64,000 nucleotides of DNA from Gemella sp. GL1 (GTDB lineage: Bacteria > Bacillota > Bacilli > Staphylococcales > Gemellaceae): the NCBI RefSeq assembly GCF_013415365.1, contig NZ_JACBYB010000011.1, positions 62,001 to 126,000 of the forward strand. Reading direction: 5' to 3'. Position numbers and translations under genes: made by a program. Below the pieces are notes generated by a model. It saw nothing but the letters and a program-made list of their open reading frames with translations, was not told the origin of the DNA and made no database searches. Shown here piece by piece: positions 1-8,873 of this stretch; position 1 is the stretch's first letter; each line of letters opens with the position of its first letter.

Positions 1-1
1 C

Positions 2-1588
2 GGTAAGGAAATTCAGCAAGAAGTAGAGATTAATAAAGAGAATTTAGATGTTTATTTTGAAGTTGAAGAAGATGAAAAAAATACTAAAGTTAGACCTCCA
101 ATTGTTACTATTATAGGACACGTAGATCATGGTAAAACAACTTTATTAGATACAATTAGGAATTCTAAAGTTACAGCAGGAGAAGCGGGTGGAATTACGC
201 AACATATTGGTGCATATCAAGTAAGGGTAAATGATAGAAAAATTACTTTTTTAGATACACCAGGACATGCGGCATTTACAACAATGCGTGCGCGTGGTGC
301 TAAAGTAACAGATATTACTATTTTAGTGGTTGCTGCTGATGACGGTGTAATGCCTCAAACTATAGAGGCTATAAATCATGCTAAAGCTGCAGAAGTTCCA
401 ATCATTGTAGCAGTGAATAAGATGGATAAACCGCAAGCTAACCCAGATAAAGTTATGGGAGAATTAGCAGAGCGTGGATTAACACCAGAAGCTTGGGGAG
501 GAGATACAATTTTTGTTCCTATTTCAGCACTTCAAGGAGAAGGAATTGATGAACTATTAGAAATGGTTGTATTAGTGGCTGATGTACAAGAAATTAAAGC
601 TAACCCAGATCGTTTAGCTATGGGAACAGTAATTGAAGCTAAGTTAGATAAAGGACGTGGAGCTGTTGCGACATTATTAGTACAAAGTGGTACTTTAAAT
701 GTTGGAGATCCAATAGTAGTTGGTAATACATTTGGACGTGTTCGTGCTATGATTAATGATAGAGGGAAATCTATAAATCATGCTAAACCATCTATGCCAG
801 TTGAAATTACAGGATTACAAGACGTGCCTAATGCCGGAGATAGATTCGTAGTATTTGGTGACGAAAAAACTGCGCGTCAAATTGGAGAATTACGTCAACA
901 ACAACACATTGAAAGCCAAAGACAAAATGCATCTGCTGTATCATTGGATACTTTATTTGAACAAATGAAGCAGGGTGAGATGAAAGATTTAAATGTAGTT
1001 TTAAAAGCTGATGTACAAGGTTCTGTAGAAGCTTTAGCTATGTCTCTTGCTAAGATTGATGTTGAGGGTGTAAATGTTAAGATTATTCATACAGGGGTAG
1101 GAGCTATTAATGAGTCTGATATTACATTGGCATTAGCTTCTAATGCAGTAGTAATTGGATTTAATGTTCGCCCTGATAATAATGCCAAAATAATGGCTCA
1201 AAATGAGCAAGTAGACATAAGACTGCACAGTATCATCTACAAAGTTATTGAAGAAATTGAAGCAGCTATGACAGGACTTTTAGACCCAGAATTTGCAGAG
1301 AAAGTAATCGGACTTGCAGAAGTACGACAAGTATTTAAAGTCTCTAAATTAGGAAACATTGCAGGGGCTTATGTTACTGAAGGAAAAGTATCACGTGAAG
1401 GAAAAGTACGTGTAATTCGTGATAGTGTAGTAATTTATGAAGGAGAAATTGATACATTAAGAAGATTTAAAGATGATGTTAAAGAAGTACAAGCTGGATA
1501 TGAGTGTGGTATGACTGTGGAAAACTACAATGATATTCGTGAAGGTGACATATTCGAAGTATTCATCATGGAAGAAATAAAACGATAA
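2..1588 (+). CDS. infB: Translation initiation factor IF-2 (5' end outside window)
   Basis: GTPase that brings initiator fMet-tRNA to the 30S subunit and promotes subunit joining. The open frame runs in from the left edge, so the N-terminal region and start codon are missing; 528 residues are visible of a protein usually 700 or more. The complete G domain is present: G1 GHVDHGKT at about 116-139, G3 DTPGHA, G4 NKMD. Domains II-IV follow, ending in the C-terminal fMet-tRNA-binding barrel ([12 protein letters not shown]). The ATG at 284 lies inside the G domain and is not a start. rbfA follows after 18 bases, as in many Bacilli nusA-infB-rbfA operons. Identification is certain. Confidence 0.98.
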   Translation, partial: GKEIQQEVEINKENLDVYFEVEEDEKNTKVRPPIVTIIGHVDHGKTTLLDTIRNSKVTAGEAGGITQHIGAYQVRVNDRKITFLDTPGHAAFTTMRARGAKVTDITILVVAADDGVMPQTIEAINHAKAAEVPIIVAVNKMDKPQANPDKVMGELAERGLTPEAWGGDTIFVPISALQGEGIDELLEMVVLVADVQEIKANPDRLAMGTVIEAKLDKGRGAVATLLVQSGTLNVGDPIVVGNTFGRVRAMINDRGKSINHAKPSMPVEITGLQDVPNAGDRFVVFGDEKTARQIGELRQQQHIESQRQNASAVSLDTLFEQMKQGEMKDLNVVLKADVQGSVEALAMSLAKIDVEGVNVKIIHTGVGAINESDITLALASNAVVIGFNVRPDNNAKIMAQNEQVDIRLHSIIYKVIEEIEAAMTGLLDPEFAEKVIGLAEVRQVFKVSKLGNIAGAYVTEGKVSREGKVRVIRDSVVIYEGEIDTLRRFKDDVKEVQAGYECGMTVENYNDIREGDIFEVFIMEEIKR

Positions 1589-1606
1589 AATCAGGGAGAA
1601 TAAATA

Positions 1607-1957
1607 GTGTCTGAACTAAGAGTAAATAGATTAGGAGAACAAATTAAAAAAGAAATAACGTTTGTTCTTGCAACTAAAATAAAAAATCATGATTTAGGTT
1701 TCATTACTATTACTGAAGTGAAATTAACAGGGGATTATTCACAAGCAAAAGTTTATTATACAGTTTTAGGTGATGAGAAAGAAAAAGAAAAAACTAGAAT
1801 GTCATTAGCAAAAGTTAAAGGATTTATTAAATCTGAGGTTGCTAAAAAAGTTAAGGTTAGAAAATTCCCAGAATTAATCTTCGAATATGATGATACTAGT
1901 GAATACGCTATGCGTATAGAAAGTCTTATTGCTAGTGTAAGTAAAGGAGAAAACTAG
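1607..1957 (+). CDS. rbfA: Ribosome-binding factor A
   Basis: Small KH-domain protein that binds the 30S subunit for late maturation of the 16S rRNA 5' end and for cold adaptation. It is 116 residues, normal for the family. The N-terminal pattern RVNRLGEQIKKEI and the central DYSQAKVYYTVLGD are typical. The start is GTG, chosen because AGGGAG lies just upstream at 1593-1598 and no ATG is available. It is cotranscribed with infB, and its stop codon directly abuts the ATG of the next gene. truB, often next in Bacilli, is not here. Confidence 0.96.
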   Translation: MSELRVNRLGEQIKKEITFVLATKIKNHDLGFITITEVKLTGDYSQAKVYYTVLGDEKEKEKTRMSLAKVKGFIKSEVAKKVKVRKFPELIFEYDDTSEYAMRIESLIASVSKGEN

Positions 1958-3559
1958 ATGTTACAAGTTACGAACCTAGGTCTGCGTTTTGCAGATAGAA
2001 AGCTATTTGAAGATGTAAATATTAAGTTTACTAGTGGTAACTGTTATGGTTTAATTGGAGCCAATGGAGCTGGAAAAACTACATTTTTAAAAGTTTTATC
2101 AGGAGAGATTGAATCACAGCAGGGTCATATTTCTCTTGGGAAAGATGAACGTTTAGCAGTTTTACGTCAAAACCATTTTGATTACGAAAATGAAAAAGTA
2201 ATAGATGTTGTAATGATGGGCCATGAAAAATTATGGGATGTAATGAATAAAAAAGATGATATCTATATGAAAGATCCATTTACAGAGGAAGATGGGATAA
2301 TAGCTGCAGAATTAGAAGCTGAATTTGCAGAAATGGATGGTTGGAGTGCTGAAAGTGATGCAGCACAGTTATTAGAAGGTTTAGGAATTCCAAGTGATAT
2401 ACATTATTCACTTATGTCAGAAGTTGATAACTCACAAAAAGTTAAAATTTTATTAGCAAAGGCATTATTTGGTAATCCGGATGTATTATTATTGGATGAG
2501 CCTACTAATGGTCTGGATTTAGCAGCTATTCAGTGGTTAGAAGAATTTTTAATTAACTTCGAAAATACTGTAATTGTAGTAAGCCATGATCGTCATTTTT
2601 TAAACAATGTTTGTACACATATCTGTGACTTAGACTTCGGTAAAATTCAGTTATATGTTGGTAACTATGATTTTTGGTATCAATCTAGTCAACTTGCTCG
2701 CAGAATGCAAGAAGATGCTAATAAGAAAAAAGAAGAAAAAATTAAAGAACTTCAGGAATTTATTGCCAGATTTTCTGCGAATGCTTCCAAATCTAAACAG
2801 GCAACAAGTAGAAAAAAAATGCTTGATAAAATTAATCTAGACGATATAAAACCAAGTAGCAGAAAATATCCATATGTAAGATTTACTCCAGATAGGGAGA
2901 TAGGCAATGATTTATTAATTGTAGAAGGGGTTTCGAAAACTATTGATGGAAAAGAAGTTCTTAAAAATATAAGTTTTACGGTTAATCCAAATGATAAAAT
3001 TATTTTATTAGGTGATGAATTAGCAAAAACTACACTTTTAAGAATTCTTGCAGAAGAGATCGAGCCGGATAGTGGATCCTTTAAATGGGGAGTAACAACT
3101 TCACGTTCATATATGCCTAAAGATAATAAGGAATACTTTGATGAGAAAAAACTATCATTAGTAGAGTGGCTAAGACAATATGCATCGCCTGAGGAAGAGA
3201 CAGAATCTTATTTACGTTCATTTTTGGGAAGAATGTTATTCTCCGGAGAAGAAGCATTGAAAAATGCTGATGTTCTTTCTGGAGGAGAAAAGATGCGTTG
3301 TATGTTATCTAAGATGATGTTATCGAAAGCAAATGTTATCATGTTGGATGAGCCTACAAATCATTTGGATTTAGAATCAATTACAGCAGTTAATGAAGGA
3401 ATTGCACAGTTTAAGGGATCAGTATTCTTTACGTCACATGATTATGAATTTATTCAAACTATAGCAAATCGAGTTGTAGAAATTTTACCAGAAGGTGGAG
3501 TTATTAATAAAGAGATGGATTATGAATCGTACCTAAAATCTAATGGTATAATAAAATAA
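1958..3559 (+). CDS. ABC-F ATPase, YkpA/YbiT type
   Basis: Soluble protein of 533 residues with two ATP-binding cassettes and no membrane segments, so an ABC-F protein acting on ribosomes rather than a transporter. The first cassette has Walker A GANGAGKTT (about 34-42) and LLLDEPTNGLD. The second has LSGGEKMR (about 441) and IMLDEPTNHLD. The first signature is degenerate (DNSQKVK) and the second P-loop reads GDELAKTT (about 352); as I recall the YkpA/YbiT subfamily, both are normal for it, and the length fits. A charged linker lies between the cassettes. It abuts rbfA with no gap, suggesting translational coupling. The exact role is not known from sequence. Confidence 0.9.
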   Translation: MLQVTNLGLRFADRKLFEDVNIKFTSGNCYGLIGANGAGKTTFLKVLSGEIESQQGHISLGKDERLAVLRQNHFDYENEKVIDVVMMGHEKLWDVMNKKDDIYMKDPFTEEDGIIAAELEAEFAEMDGWSAESDAAQLLEGLGIPSDIHYSLMSEVDNSQKVKILLAKALFGNPDVLLLDEPTNGLDLAAIQWLEEFLINFENTVIVVSHDRHFLNNVCTHICDLDFGKIQLYVGNYDFWYQSSQLARRMQEDANKKKEEKIKELQEFIARFSANASKSKQATSRKKMLDKINLDDIKPSSRKYPYVRFTPDREIGNDLLIVEGVSKTIDGKEVLKNISFTVNPNDKIILLGDELAKTTLLRILAEEIEPDSGSFKWGVTTSRSYMPKDNKEYFDEKKLSLVEWLRQYASPEEETESYLRSFLGRMLFSGEEALKNADVLSGGEKMRCMLSKMMLSKANVIMLDEPTNHLDLESITAVNEGIAQFKGSVFFTSHDYEFIQTIANRVVEILPEGGVINKEMDYESYLKSNGIIK

Positions 3560-3564
3560 ATTTC

Positions 3565-3593
3565 TTGACAGAATAAATAATAAATACTATAAT
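3565..3593 (+). promoter_or_regulatory. Consensus sigma-A promoter of the lysP transcript
   Basis: TTGACA at 3565-3570 and TATAAT at 3588-3593 with a 17-base spacer, a perfect match to the vegetative consensus. It lies just after the ABC-F stop codon and before the lysine riboswitch, with transcription expected to begin near 3600. Confidence 0.9.
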
Positions 3594-3610
3594 AAATTGT
3601 ACAATAAAAT

Positions 3611-3811
3611 ATGGAAGCCTTACTATGTGAGGTAGAGGTCGCGAAAATTATTAGTAGTTGGTTGGAGGTTGTAGAAAGTCTGAGAAGATCAAGGAAAGGA
3701 ATTTTTGCCGAAATGATAGTTCATTCTACGGAGTTATCATTGGGTTTATACTTAATAAGTATAAAACTGTCATAGTGATTGCTATGTTGAGCTACTAATA
3801 TTGAGGTGCGG
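3611..3811 (+). ncRNA. Lysine riboswitch (L box) aptamer
   Basis: The leader carries the L-box core blocks in order: GAGGTAGAGGTCGCG (from 3630), GAAAGGA then GCCGAAAT (about 3694-3714), TGGGTTTATAC, ACTGTCA (about 3767), and GAGCTACTA (about 3789-3797). GGTAG (3631-3635) pairs with CTACT (3792-3796) as part of the P1 stem. An intrinsic terminator follows at once and the next gene is a lysine-type permease, as expected for an OFF switch in which lysine binding favours termination. Ends of the aptamer are approximate. Confidence 0.93.
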
Positions 3812-3850
3812 AAAATGCACAACTATATTTAGCTGTGCATTTTTATTTTA
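3812..3850 (+). terminator. Riboswitch-controlled intrinsic terminator
   Basis: AAAATGCACA (3812-3821) pairs with TGTGCATTTT (3835-3844) and is followed by a T-rich tract. It lies between the L-box aptamer and the lysP ribosome binding site, the position of the expression platform. Lysine-dependent formation is inferred from the family. Confidence 0.85.
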
Positions 3851-3870
3851 TAAAATTTTTAGGAGGTTGT

Positions 3871-5343
3871 ATGAGTAAAGAGAATAGAGTACAAAGAAAA
3901 TTAAAATCGCGTCATATAACAATGATTGCGATAGGAGGATGTATAGGTAGCGGTCTATTTATGACAAGTGGACAAGCAATTTCAAATGCAGGTCCTGGAG
4001 GAGCTTTATTAGCATATTTATTAATTGGGTTGATGGTTTATTTTCTAATGACTTCATTAGGTGAAATGGCTACATATTTACCAACATCAGGTTCATTTTC
4101 AACATATGCTTCTCGATATGTTGATCCTTCTTTAGGATTTGCATTAGGCTGGAATTATTGGTTTAACTGGGTAATTACAGTTGCTGTTGATATTGAGTTA
4201 TCTGCCTTAGCAGTTTCTTATTGGGAACCAATGAGAATATTACCAGCCTGGGTGTGGTCAATGATATTTTTATTAATCATTATTGGTCTTAATTCATTAA
4301 GTGTTCAAGTATATGGAGAAAGTGAGTATTGGTTCGCTTTAATTAAAGTGGTAACAGTAATTGTGTTTTTAGTAATTGGATGTTTAACAATTTTTGGTAT
4401 TTTAGGTGGACCATTTATAGGTTTAGAAAACCTTACAGTAGGGGAAGCTCCATTCATAGGAGAAGACTCATCTTTATCAAGTAAAATATTGGCTGCTATA
4501 GGTGTGTTTTTAATTGCTGGGTATTCTTTCCAAGGAACAGAGCTTATAGGTGTAACAGCAGGAGAAAGTGAGAATCCAGAAAGAGCGATACCTAAAGCTG
4601 TTAAGCAAGTATTTTGGCGTATTTTAATTTTTTATGTATTAGCAATTATTGTAATTGGTTTGTTAATTCCATATACATCAGAAGATTTAATGGGAGCTGC
4701 GAGTGCAGAAGAGATTGCTAAATCTCCATTTACTATTGTTTTTCAAAATGCTGGATTTGCCTTTGCTGCATCTGTTATGAATGCTGTAATTTTAACATCA
4801 ATATTGTCTGCTGGAAACTCAGGTATGTTTGCATCTACTCGTATGTTATATGCAATGAGTAAAGAAAATCAAGCCTTTCCAATTTTTTCTAAATTAAACA
4901 AAAATGGTACACCAATTAATTCATTAATAGCCACAACTTTAGTAATAGTGACGGTATTATTAATTCAGAAAACAAGTGACGGTGCTTATACATATATAGT
5001 AGCTGCAAGTGGATTAACTGGATTTATTGCTTGGTTAGGAATAGCTATAAGTCATTACAGATTTAGAAGAGCATATATCAAACAAGGGAAAGATTTAAAT
5101 GAATTGAAATATAAAGCAAAGTGGTTCCCTGTAGGTCCAATTTTAGCTTTGATTTTATGTATAATTGTTATTGTAGGGCAAGATACTCAGTTAATTACAA
5201 AAGGTGTGGTTGATTGGGGAGCTATTGTGACAACTTATATGGGAATTCCGGTATTTCTATTCTTTTATCTATACCACAAAATTAAATATAAAACTAAATT
5301 AATTCCTTTAGAGAAAGTTGATTTATCAAAAAATATCGACTAA
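3871..5343 (+). CDS. lysP: Lysine-specific permease, amino acid/polyamine transporter family
   Basis: Membrane permease of 490 residues that imports lysine, probably with protons. It starts RKLKSRHITMIAIGGCIGSG, the classic N-terminus of the AAT/LysP group, has about 12 hydrophobic segments, and carries GESENPERAIPKA, typical of the family. The start is the ATG at 3871 with AGGAGGT at 3861-3867; the in-frame ATG at 3835 lies inside the terminator hairpin and is not used. The lysine riboswitch directly upstream supports lysine as substrate and predicts repression when lysine is plentiful. The gene is monocistronic, with its own promoter and terminator. Confidence 0.93.
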   Translation: MSKENRVQRKLKSRHITMIAIGGCIGSGLFMTSGQAISNAGPGGALLAYLLIGLMVYFLMTSLGEMATYLPTSGSFSTYASRYVDPSLGFALGWNYWFNWVITVAVDIELSALAVSYWEPMRILPAWVWSMIFLLIIIGLNSLSVQVYGESEYWFALIKVVTVIVFLVIGCLTIFGILGGPFIGLENLTVGEAPFIGEDSSLSSKILAAIGVFLIAGYSFQGTELIGVTAGESENPERAIPKAVKQVFWRILIFYVLAIIVIGLLIPYTSEDLMGAASAEEIAKSPFTIVFQNAGFAFAASVMNAVILTSILSAGNSGMFASTRMLYAMSKENQAFPIFSKLNKNGTPINSLIATTLVIVTVLLIQKTSDGAYTYIVAASGLTGFIAWLGIAISHYRFRRAYIKQGKDLNELKYKAKWFPVGPILALILCIIVIVGQDTQLITKGVVDWGAIVTTYMGIPVFLFFYLYHKIKYKTKLIPLEKVDLSKNID

Positions 5344-5351
5344 TTAGTTAC

Positions 5352-5382
5352 AAAAATCCTACCTATTTGGGTAGGATTTTTT
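5352..5382 (+). terminator. Intrinsic terminator after lysP
   Basis: Inverted repeat AAAATCCTACC / GGTAGGATTTT around a short TATTT loop, ending in a T run, 9 bases after the lysP stop. Confidence 0.9.
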
Positions 5383-5385
5383 AGG

Positions 5386-5414
5386 TTGTATAGTAAAAAA
5401 ATATGTGATAGAAT
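5386..5414 (+). promoter_or_regulatory. Likely promoter of crr
   Basis: TTGTAT (5386-5391), 17-base spacer, TAGAAT (5409-5414), with an extended -10 TG at 5406-5407. It lies between the lysP terminator and crr. Confidence 0.6.
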
Positions 5415-5447
5415 AGGTATATAAAATTATTGAGGAGCATTTGAATT

Positions 5448-5951
5448 ATGGGATTATTTTCAAAATTATTTAGTAAGGAAGAGAAAGTTTCAGAACAAAC
5501 GATTAAGGCTTTTGCTACAGGAGATTTAGTGGAAATTTCTGAAGTTCCAGATCCAGTATTTGCACAGAAAATGATGGGAGATGGTTTTGCTATACAGCCT
5601 TCTGAAGGAACAGTTGTAGCTCCGTTTGATGCTGAAATAGTAAATGTGTTTCCAACAAAACATGCAATTGGATTAAAAACAACTGCTAATGTTGAGTTAC
5701 TAATTCATATTGGATTAGAAACGGTTAATATGCAAGGAGAGGGATTTGAAGTACATGTTAAAGAAGGAGATAAAGTTTCTGCAGGTGATAAACTAGTTAC
5801 TTTTGATTTAGATTTAGTAAAAGAAAAAGCAAAATCAACTATCATTCCATGTGTGGTAACTAACATGGATTCAGTTGAATCATTGACATTTTTAAAAGAA
5901 AATACAAAAGTTAATTTTTTAGATGAAGTAGCTTCAGTTAAACTTAAATAG
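5448..5951 (+). CDS. crr: PTS glucose-type EIIA component
   Basis: Single-domain IIA(Glc) protein of 167 residues. It takes phosphate from HPr and passes it to EIIB domains of glucose-family sugar permeases; in Bacillota a free IIA can serve several IICB partners. The active-site His is in VELLIHIGLETV (His87), and the second conserved His is in FPTKHAIG (His72). No IIB or IIC domain is attached or adjacent, so its partners lie elsewhere. The start has GAGGAG at 5432-5437, a rather long 10 bases upstream. The stop codon lies inside the terminator palindrome. Confidence 0.94.
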   Translation: MGLFSKLFSKEEKVSEQTIKAFATGDLVEISEVPDPVFAQKMMGDGFAIQPSEGTVVAPFDAEIVNVFPTKHAIGLKTTANVELLIHIGLETVNMQGEGFEVHVKEGDKVSAGDKLVTFDLDLVKEKAKSTIIPCVVTNMDSVESLTFLKENTKVNFLDEVASVKLK

Positions 5952-5975
5952 CCTATAGGCTATTTAAGTTTATTC
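5940..5975 (+). terminator. Palindromic terminator overlapping the crr stop codon
   Basis: Bases 5940-5971 form a perfect inverted repeat: arm AAACTTAAATAGCC, centre TATA, then the complement. The crr TAG stop sits in the left arm. The following tract is only moderately T-rich, so termination strength is uncertain. Confidence 0.7.
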
Positions 5976-5993
5976 ATTAAGGATTGAAATTTA

Positions 5994-7430
5994 ATGAGTG
6001 AAAAGCAATTTTGGAAGATAGCATATTTATATGCTACTAAATATAATTATGATATTTTACATTATAGATCTGAAAAAAAAGACATATGGTTTATAAATTC
6101 TTATAATGAAATTACTAGATTAATATTTACACAAAATTTAAAGTTAGCAGATGTTGATTCTAATGTGTATAATATAATAAATAATGAAAAAAGATTAAAA
6201 AAAGTATTTAAATTATCAAGCTTAAAAATTAAAACTTTACATATTACGGATAATTCAGAAAGTAATATACAAGAATATAAAAAATACAAAGTTTCTGATA
6301 CCTTAAGCATTGAGAGAATATTAGTTACTAAAAAAAATATTTCTAATTTCATTGATAAGAAAGATGAAAAATTTATTAATTTTGCTGTCTATAATAATAG
6401 ATATAAAAATAAAGTAGAAGATAAGTATGCTTCAAAATTATCCTCAGGATATGCTATCAATTTTTACTTTATGATTTTAGCTCTGATATTTATTTTAGGA
6501 TTTGTGGCAAATTACTTATTATTATATTTAAAAAATTTTAAATTATATGAATATATAGATTACAATTATCAAAAAATAATCAGTGGTGAATTTTATAGGT
6601 TATTTACTGATATTTTAGTTTTTAGTAATTCCAATCAACTAAGTATAGTAGTAATAACGGTTGTTTGTATGGCAGTATTTTTGGGGAATTGTATAAGTTT
6701 AAAATCAACAGGAATTATAATATTTTTTACAACAATAATATATAATATTTTACGATTATTTAGACAATTAGATAATGTAGATGTTGTTAGTTTATCAATA
6801 TTTTCCTTATTGGGTTCTATGTTTATAGTAGAATATAATAAGAGGACTAATAATTTGAAGCTTATGTATGCGACTATTATACCGATAGTATATACAGTTG
6901 CTACATTATTAGTAGTAGATACTAATATAAATATTATACATTATTTAGTCTCTTTTGTATTGGGAGCTTTGATACAGCTTATTCTGTATAAAAAAATAAA
7001 TATTATAGTATTTTATTTGTTGATAGGACTTTTTATTATTTCTGGTCTAATGATTCAATATTTAAATATCGATGTGAAATCTAAAATTAATAATTATCAT
7101 TATAGTTTGGTAAAAGATAATTTTGAGAATATTAATGAAGAGACGTCTAGTATTGATTTAGAAAAAGAATTGTTATCAGAAAATAAATCAGTTGTTACTT
7201 ATTACCAATTGGGCTTAGTGAAAATGGCAACTGTATCTATATCGGAAGCCAAAAAGGTATTTTTGGAGGCAATAAACTTTGATAACACTTTTGCTCCTAA
7301 TTATTATCAATTAGCATTGATTGAATATTCAGAAGATAATATTGAAAAGAGTAAAGAATATATAAATAAAGCTATAGAAATTGATTCAGCTAATACAGTA
7401 TATAAAGATTTAAAAAATGAATTAGGATAG
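5994..7430 (+). CDS. GluP/YqgP-like rhomboid-family membrane protein, degenerate catalytic motifs
   Basis: A 478-residue protein in three parts: a soluble N-terminal region of about 150 residues, a core of about seven hydrophobic segments (about 155-352), and a C-terminal tail with TPR-like helices (about 400-475). The core keeps the rhomboid motif ISGEFYRLFTD (about 197-206) and IFSLLG (about 269-274). The layout and the following yqgQ gene match Bacillus GluP-YqgQ. However, GASG at the catalytic serine appears as VVSL (Ser266), and the AHxGG helix reads IHYLVSFVLG (His316, apparently one position off). It may be a weak protease or a pseudo-protease with a binding role. Family moderately sure, activity doubtful. 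Confidence 0.75.
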   Translation: MSEKQFWKIAYLYATKYNYDILHYRSEKKDIWFINSYNEITRLIFTQNLKLADVDSNVYNIINNEKRLKKVFKLSSLKIKTLHITDNSESNIQEYKKYKVSDTLSIERILVTKKNISNFIDKKDEKFINFAVYNNRYKNKVEDKYASKLSSGYAINFYFMILALIFILGFVANYLLLYLKNFKLYEYIDYNYQKIISGEFYRLFTDILVFSNSNQLSIVVITVVCMAVFLGNCISLKSTGIIIFFTTIIYNILRLFRQLDNVDVVSLSIFSLLGSMFIVEYNKRTNNLKLMYATIIPIVYTVATLLVVDTNINIIHYLVSFVLGALIQLILYKKINIIVFYLLIGLFIISGLMIQYLNIDVKSKINNYHYSLVKDNFENINEETSSIDLEKELLSENKSVVTYYQLGLVKMATVSISEAKKVFLEAINFDNTFAPNYYQLALIEYSEDNIEKSKEYINKAIEIDSANTVYKDLKNELG

Positions 7431-7444
7431 TAAGGGAGAATATT

Positions 7445-7633
7445 ATGAGAAATTTTTATGATATCCAACAACTTTTAAAATCGTATGGAATTGTTGTGTA
7501 TATGAAAGATAGAAGGCATTATTTAGATTTAGTTGATTTTGAGGTTAGAGAGTTGTATAAAAGGGAGCTTATACCTCAAAAAGAGTTTTTATTAGCAATA
7601 AGTATAATAAATCAAGAAAGACAGTATAGTTAG
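7445..7633 (+). CDS. YqgQ family protein (DUF910)
   Basis: Small soluble protein of 62 residues. The YDIQQLLKSYG start and the DLVDFEVRELY block match the YqgQ family, whose function is unknown. It follows the rhomboid gene by 14 bases and precedes ftsW by 3, so the three are probably one operon. In Bacillus yqgQ sits beside gluP in the same way. Ribosome binding site GGGAG just upstream of the ATG. Confidence 0.85.
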   Translation: MRNFYDIQQLLKSYGIVVYMKDRRHYLDLVDFEVRELYKRELIPQKEFLLAISIINQERQYS

Positions 7634-7636
7634 TGT

Positions 7637-8839
7637 ATGATTAAATTTAAACAAATATTTAAAAGAGCCGCTAAAGAAAAGAGATTAACTAAATTAGATA
7701 TATCGGTTACATTATCATTAGTGTTATTACTGATAAGTAGTTGTATTATGGTTTATAGTGCAACTATGATTGGGAATAAATATGGAATGTTTACTAATGG
7801 GATTCCAGTATCATCAAATTATTTTTTGATCAGACAGAGTGTTTGGGCTATAGTCTCATTAGTTGCGTTTTTATTTTTCTCAATAGTGCCATATGAAATA
7901 TTTAAAAATAGAACTTATTATAGTTATGGATTTTTAATTATAGCAGTATTATTAATAATTCCGAGGTTTGGATCATCGGTGAATGGAGCATACTCTTGGA
8001 TAAATATAGGAGGATTTACATTTCAACCATCAGTACTAGCTCAAATTTTTGTTATTGCTTATATGGCTTTAATTTTAGAGGCAAGAAAAGAAATTTTAAG
8101 AAGACCAACTAAACCAACTGTCTTAGTAAAAATTTTTGCTATCCCCATAGCAATACTAGGTTTAATTTTTACACAAAACGACACTGGAACTATGCTTATA
8201 ACTATAGCTGTAGTTATAATTATAATGTTATGTGCTAATATTAGCTTTAGAAATATAATGTTTCTTGTAAAAGTAGGAATAGGGTCTTTAATAGGATTAG
8301 CTTTTGTTATATATATCAGAGGTTTAATTTCGGGAGGAGCCGCATATCAATTAGATAGAATTCAAACTTTTTTTGATCCGTTTGCGGGAACAAGTAACTC
8401 CAATGAGCATATAATTAATTCTATGATTTCCTTTGGGAATGGTGGTTTATTTGGTAAAGGGTTAGGTAATTCTATTCAAAAATTAGGATATCTACCAGAA
8501 GCTCATACGGATTTTATTTTAGCTATAACTGCGGAAGAATTTGGTTTTATGGGTGTGGTAGTAGTAGTTACTTTACTTACAATTATAATTACAAAAATTT
8601 TATATACTGGTTTGAATTCAGGAAGAACTTTTGAATCTATCTTTTCATTAGGTTTTGCTGCCTTGTTATTTACACAAACTATGGTAAATATAGGAGGTAT
8701 TTCAGCAGCATTACCTATGACAGGAGTACCCATCCCTTTTTATTCGTTTGGAGGGAGCTCTATGTTTGTATTATCAGCTACGTTGGGTATTGTAATGAAT
8801 TTACTATCACACATAAAATATGTAAAAGGTAGCAATTAG
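7637..8839 (+). CDS. ftsW: SEDS peptidoglycan glycosyltransferase FtsW
   Basis: Polytopic membrane protein of 400 residues that polymerises lipid II into glycan strands at the division septum with a partner class B PBP. SEDS hallmarks: [20 protein letters not shown] (about 272-291), [14 protein letters not shown], and near the end [11 protein letters not shown]. The [13 protein letters not shown] block is more FtsW- than RodA-like, and a second, RodA-like SEDS gene lies at 26202-27431, which supports the split. The start follows the yqgQ stop by 3 bases with only a weak ribosome binding site, suggesting coupling. A terminator overlaps its end. Confidence 0.88.
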   Translation: MIKFKQIFKRAAKEKRLTKLDISVTLSLVLLLISSCIMVYSATMIGNKYGMFTNGIPVSSNYFLIRQSVWAIVSLVAFLFFSIVPYEIFKNRTYYSYGFLIIAVLLIIPRFGSSVNGAYSWINIGGFTFQPSVLAQIFVIAYMALILEARKEILRRPTKPTVLVKIFAIPIAILGLIFTQNDTGTMLITIAVVIIIMLCANISFRNIMFLVKVGIGSLIGLAFVIYIRGLISGGAAYQLDRIQTFFDPFAGTSNSNEHIINSMISFGNGGLFGKGLGNSIQKLGYLPEAHTDFILAITAEEFGFMGVVVVVTLLTIIITKILYTGLNSGRTFESIFSLGFAALLFTQTMVNIGGISAALPMTGVPIPFYSFGGSSMFVLSATLGIVMNLLSHIKYVKGSN

Positions 8840-8850
8840 GCTACCTTTTT
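8824..8850 (+). terminator. Intrinsic terminator overlapping the ftsW stop
   Basis: AAAAGGTAGC (8824-8833) pairs with GCTACCTTTT (8840-8849) around a 6-base loop, followed by T. The ftsW TAG is in the loop. Confidence 0.85.
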
Positions 8851-8873
8851 ATCATATAAAGGAGAACATAATT

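Noticed and set aside
3013-3040. Second P-loop of the first ABC-F protein lacks the usual glycine (GDELAKTT), suggesting damage
   Set aside because: As I recall, this degenerate form is normal for YkpA/YbiT proteins, and the rest of the cassette is intact.
3600-3850. RNase P RNA or another large structural RNA before lysP
   Set aside because: The conserved blocks are those of the lysine L box, and the length is too short for type B RNase P RNA.
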